Source: Sipunculus nudus
Taxonomy: Eukaryota; Annelida; Sipuncula; Golfingiida; Sipunculidae
Assembly: GCA_026874595.1 (NCBI GenBank)
Contig: CM049315.1
Span: forward strand, 58,590,889 to 58,654,888
Direction of reading: 5' to 3'
Length of the DNA stretch: 64,000 nucleotides
This document shows, one piece after another, positions 59,102-64,000 of the stretch. The position numbers and the translations under genes were made by a program. The notes beneath the pieces were generated by a model that did not search any database, had not been told where the DNA came from, and saw nothing but the letters and a program-made list of their open reading frames with translations. Every line of letters starts with the position of its first letter. Position 1 is the first letter of the stretch.

Positions 59102-59544
59102 ACAGAATTGAAAGAAACAGCCAGATGAAGTTCCAAGAAAAAGTATGATAACACTGATATATGTATAGATTAGTTATTACAAGACACTGTAGAAAACTGT
59201 ATTTTAAACTTATTTATACAGGCTTGTTTGTCTGGATATTTTACATGCTGCCACTGTCAGGATATTACTGTTTTTGTGATACAAACACACAACTGTCATT
59301 TGATTTTTTGCTGTTTATAAGGATTTTCCACAGCTCTGCTGCCGTAACTTCTGATGTCCTGGTATATACATATATTGTTATGTCACACGTATAAGAACTT
59401 CAACACATGCCTCACATATGGCTGTGAAGCCTGCATTTACTGTTGATTACAAACTAGAGTTGACTTACATATCATTCAGATGTTTGTAGACCATTACTGT
59501 GCAATTTTTAGGGTAATACATGAATATTATATACAAATATAAAA

Positions 59545-59717
59545 CCTTGCCTAACGACCATCTCGGTTAAGTGACCAACATAAAATAACCACCACTTGTT
59601 TTTGGTCCTGATTTGTTTTTGCTCTTTATATATGACCTCGCTTAGACGACCACCTAGAAGATGAGACCAATTTATCATGGTCCTGTTGGAGGTCATAATT
59701 TTGAGGTTTACTGTATA
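59545..59717. repeat. MITE-like remnant related to 30028-30190
   Basis: Left part aaaaccttgcctaacgacca; right end ttttgaggtttactgtata, whose inverse (tacagtaaacctc) resembles the 30028 element end cagtaaaccctcg. Opposed motifs gaccacc/gacctc fit a decayed short inverted-repeat element. Confidence 0.55.
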
Positions 59718-60659
59718 ATCATTACCTAACATGTACCTGTCAAAATTAGTGCATGTGCAACTGATATTATGAATTTTGCTGATATATAGTCCTGCTAATC
59801 AACAGCAAAGGGTCTGTATCTGTTATCCTTCTATCTGATTGTTAACATTACACTGTAGCCTTAACACCGAAAAAAATTCCAAATATAGGTCCTGGTGAAA
59901 TTTCCCTTGAGGCATGAAATTAGATCACAGGGAACTAATTTATACGATACATGCTACAAACACAGTTTTGAGCAGTCAGCATGCAAGGTTTGAACAAATC
60001 ATCCTGAGCAGTTTTTTATCAGAAAAATTATATACAGATGTGATATTTGTCAATTCTGAGTAAAAATTCATTTGAAATTTTCCATTTCTCAATATTTAGA
60101 GCATTGATTGCCTTGAAATGTACAATGCTTGAACATCTGTGATAAATTGATCCATCCTATGGGACTTTTAGGGCCACCTGCAGTTCTTCAGTGATTACCC
60201 AGGTTTAATTGTTAGTGTTTATACCAACATATATCAATCATATCACAGATTTAGCTAATATGCCATTGAATTGTAAGCTTATATAGTGTACTTCTGTGAA
60301 ACCTTTATGTGCGTGTGTGTGTATGCATATGTGCATTTGTAAGTAGTCACCTGGAGGTCCTATGTTTTATATAGCAGACCATTTCTAGTCTGCCTCCTTA
60401 TGAGGAACACAACATTGGAAAAGAGGTGGTTAATGAGCTAGGCACATTTACTTCCCAAAATGTGTCATTATCACTGTTATTTCATACCTGAAGGTATGTA
60501 ACATGAAAACATACTGACATACACAACTAATGAAACAAACACAAGAACTCAGAAATTGATCAATATCCAGTCATTGGTCTTACTGAACAATGATGAACTA
60601 AAATTGGTAGGTCGCAACAGGAATTTGTAGTCACTAACAGGAGTAAACCAAAGGTAGAT

Positions 60660-60690
60660 TTGTGTGTGTGTGGATGTGTGTGTGTGTGTA
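60660..60690. repeat. GT microsatellite
   Basis: tgtgtgtgtgtggatgtgtg followed by tgtgtgtgtaa; simple dinucleotide repeat downstream of the gene. Confidence 0.9.
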
Positions 60691-63600
60691 ATCAAGGTAT
60701 ATCAGTTGTAGATTATGAGTCTCCAGTCTGATGATTGCTTGTTAACAGTCTATCAGAGGAAGCTTTTTGTTGTATCATGCAGGGTTACCTGATATACATA
60801 CTAACCATGATAATTATTTATTGTTGAACCACACACACACATAGGACCAATCTTCATAAATCTTAACATCCAAACTTATCGTCTTGGATCTTAGCCATTA
60901 AACAATGGTCAGGATGACTTTGACATGTTTCAGTTGTTTAATATGCAAAATCAGTATAATATTATTCCATTGAAAGATATGCTGCCTTCATTTTCTTTGC
61001 ACCTGATTACAAGGAGAATTCAAAGAATTGTGTAGGATCTGCATGCTATCCATATGCTGATTTCAACACTATGTCAGATAACTGTAGATCCTGAATTATT
61101 TGTTGAGTTTATTTTCATGGAATTTATGCAGTTAATTTCCACAGATTCAGTATGCTTCTTCATCTACTTTCTTTTACCTAAAACAAATGCAAATTATTCA
61201 GTTTGACACTTCATTGAAAAAAACATGATTCACTGTCAGAAAAGCATACCACATTTCTCAAAGACTCCCAATATTTCCAAATATTAAACTGTCATTTTAC
61301 ATGCATTTAGTATTTACAGGGTAGGTTTGAACTTCAGACAACTTTGAACCATATTTAATTAGTGCAAAACCTCTGGCTGGAGGCATTCAAGTCTCAGTTA
61401 TCCATGATACTTCTGTCAGCTGTGATGTTAAGTCATATATTGCTTCGGAAATAAAATTTCTTAATCTGACTGTAATTCAAAGTTCACATGATATTAACCT
61501 GACTGCAAGAATTTAATGGATATCAAACTTTTTGGTGGCTGAGTTCATATATCTTATTCTTTATAGTTAAGTAGCATCTTATACATGTTATTGTCCTTGC
61601 ATGGCCATGAATTGACTGTTCCTATTAAATATAACCTGTAGGTTATCCTGCTTCCTTAGTATCCCCACATTATCGTGGGTGAACTGTTCATTGGTGGTAG
61701 GAATAGGTTGTAAAATCATATTCAATAATTGGAAGACAACCAATCATCGGTTATTTATCAGTTATTTCATGTACATTCTATATTACCTTGAATTCTGCTG
61801 TATAGAATTATACCATCTATATTGACTGAGTAAATCAAGCCTTACTTGTTCACCAAGCTGAAAAGTCGAGGTAACAGAATGGAAGTTGATACTTATTACG
61901 CTGCACAAGGCACAGTTTTTATGCGGTTTGCTTTTTTTAACCCCACCTTTCTTATATCTCTGACGGTATTTTGTCATAATATTATGACTTCTTTGGATGT
62001 GCATCCATAATTTGTTATGATCTATTATGCAAAAATGCAACCAATATAATTGATAATGAAAGAAAACGACCAATTATCAATATAATTGATTATCTGCCAC
62101 ACCACGTTGTGCTGTTCACTGAACATTTTTTGGCCCCGCCTGCAAACTGGGAACATGACTACAAATAAATCGCTGTAATGTTGTAAAATATTATTGAAGC
62201 ATGTCTTAAGAAGGGACAGAATATGATGACCTATTTCTTAATAAGAGTATGCATTCACATGAAGCACAGTATGATAACACAATGAAAGCTTTCACCACGT
62301 GATTAGTTTTGTGATATACTTGAGCAGGTTTCCCACAATGTCAGACACCGATCTCTTTCACCGACTGGTCAGATTGTGAACTAAAATGTTTGCCCAACTA
62401 TGTCAGACAGCGACCACTATCATTGTTGTATCTTATCAGAGGAAAATTTTGCTTTACTTCTCATATTTATCATATATTGTGAAATCACAATTGATTCCGT
62501 CCCCCAAGTTGTACCAAAGCTTTTACACTGTTATATTTTTGTACTGTGTTTCCTCATTAAAATGATTTGCTGTGTTTATTCCTGTTTTGTTTTTGCTTGA
62601 TCTACAGATTACAAATACGTTTGTGTATTTTAATGTCATGTACATATGTTTGTAAATAGAAGAGTGTGAATATTAAAAAATTATTAAACAGTTGGGTAAT
62701 TTTGTAAATTTTTTCAAATATTTTTTGTTTGTTTGAGGTAACCATGTTCCATAATATAATGAAAGCTTCACTAAGTATATACATCTGCTGAATTACATTC
62801 CAGTTTCATACCAGGTGACAGGACAAAAGGTTCTGTACCTTATTGCATTGATTTTATTTTTAATGTTGAACTGAATTGACCTAGAACCCCAAACTATTCG
62901 ATAATTTAATGTAAGGGCCATCAACTTACCTCTGCCTCCCCCACCCTCCTCTGCCCCAACCCCTGCCATTGGCCTTCCATGTATGGGGGGGGGGGGGGGC
63001 ATGTCCCTCTCACTTGGGGATTGAGGACAAAGTACTTTTTTTGCCCCTTTCACTTTTTATGGACATAAAATATGATATTTAAAATTGCAAGATAATATTA
63101 TTGCCAATCGATTTATAGTTTTGTCATATTTTCCTCACTATCCTTTCCATTATGCATCTCATAAAGAAAACATAATTCATAATATTTGCTCGGAAGGTAG
63201 AAAATTATTATACTCGAGAGAGAGGGGTTTCATCCTTTTTGTCATAAAAAGGGAGAGCAGTTGAGTGGAGTCGGGGAGTGGCTTTTATTGGTATTTTGTG
63301 TTGTCCCACTCGAATTTACGTAAAAAAAAGGCCCATGGACCCTGCTTACGCAATTGTACCGATGTACAAGATCCCCAGTAGGATTTGTTTCATCATCCTT
63401 GAATGAAACATGGTCTAGTAATTTGTAGAAGACACACGATATGGTCCTTTATTCTTACAGAAAATATGTTCATGTTAGTGTTCTGGGATCACGGACTCTA
63501 GAGAGGCATGAATTTCGTACGGCACTTAAAGCTATAGGCCTATTCCGAAAGACACTGTCATTCTGTTTCGTTTGAGTTTCTTTTGCAGGTAAACCTATAA

Positions 63601-64000
63601 TAACAAAATCACTGGCACTATGCTCTCGCCTGGCACATACAAAACTTTCCTATGGGGGCTGCATGTGTTTGCCTATCACATGATCAGCTCATGAATATGG
63701 CATGACCCAGCAGAGAACCAATAGGAGATAAGGACAAATGACATCACTCATAAACTTGTAACCTGCTCATGAGCTTATCACTAGCTGTCATGACACATCA
63801 AGTTAACCCATATTAAAAGGCCTAAAGCCCTCATACACTTCTTATTGCCTCACCAAACCCTAACAACATATATTTTCAAATACTTTTTCAAATGATTTTA
63901 ATAAGTAGTTATAATATAATTTTTATTTTAGTATTTATTTAATATTTTATTATGTTTAAAATACAACTAATTTCAAGTGAATTTGAAAATATTTTTAAAA

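Larger units (their letters stand above)
51319..57953 (+). other. Intron 32, 6.6 kb
   Basis: Longest intron besides intron 25. Holds a possible 15-nt microexon (53414), a tRNA-derived SINE (54490) and a 40-bp minisatellite (56797). ORF 55069-55401 (110 codons) has no recognised family. 51319-53400 and 55410-56790 otherwise look like plain AT-rich intron. Confidence 0.75.
59102..64000 (+). other. NEK1 3' UTR and downstream region
   Basis: 4.9 kb AT-rich DNA with no second gene recognised on either strand. Candidate AATAAA signals are at 61450-61455 and about 62164; which is used cannot be told. Contains a MITE-like remnant (59545-59717), GT microsatellites (60301-60320, 60660-60690) and a G-run (62986-62999). 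Confidence 0.6.

Noticed and set aside
62793-63053. 86-codon minus ORF near the 3' end as part of a neighbouring gene
   Set aside because: Composed around a G/C homopolymer and low-complexity sequence; no family or splice structure.

Overview
The window is animal nuclear DNA: AT-rich, intron-dominated and full of interspersed repeats. It holds one recognisable host gene, a NEK1 orthologue (NIMA-related kinase 1), on the + strand from the end of the kinase domain to the stop codon. I joined 34 coding exons by hand (242..285 to 59091..59101). They sum to 3,747 nt, exactly 1,248 codons plus TGA, with every splice phase compatible. Diagnostic NEK1 blocks lie in the expected order: [14 protein letters not shown] (exon 1), [16 protein letters not shown] (exon 15), [15 protein letters not shown] (exon 26) and [15 protein letters not shown] at the C terminus. 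The host is probably a marine invertebrate and most likely a mollusc. That is an inference from the palindrome-headed repeats, which resemble repeats I know from molluscan genomes, and from the DIRS retroelement; it is not proven by the gene.

Layout: 1-4,402 holds exons 1-7 (end of kinase domain, start of the basic/coiled-coil region). 4,424-10,040 is a GC-rich, decayed DIRS-like tyrosine-recombinase retrotransposon with inverted terminal repeats and a textbook internal complementary region; its left edge is 21 nt after the exon 7 donor. 10,211-26,220 holds exons 8-21 (coiled coil and proline-rich linker), with a TIR element, a palindrome-headed repeat and a 32-bp minisatellite that starts on an exon end. 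26,221-44,158 holds exons 22-25 in a sea of repeats, including a pogo-like element and a 4.6-kb nested insertion. 44,159-59,101 holds exons 26-34 (acidic C-terminal region). 59,102-64,000 is 3' UTR and/or intergenic DNA with no second gene recognised.

Two patterns stand out. First, tandem repeats in this gene include splice boundaries: exon 17 donor (32 bp, about 40 copies), exon 28 end (about 76 bp, 3 copies) and exon 30 acceptor (exactly 61 bp, about 11 copies). All seven nearest decoy acceptors of exon 30 lead to an in-frame stop; only the last copy is open. Second, at least five repeat families share one plan: T-run, short subterminal sequence inside a 5' hairpin, long internal monomers, the inverse complement of the subterminal sequence near the 3' end, a 3' hairpin, and usually CTTGTT. 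The subterminal pairs differ between families but match within each. Most of these families carry a 12-bp palindrome, GGTGGCGCCACC, once per internal monomer. The plan resembles Helentron-associated (DINE-1/HINE-type) elements. Two nested insertions have in-window empty-site paralogues that set their boundaries.
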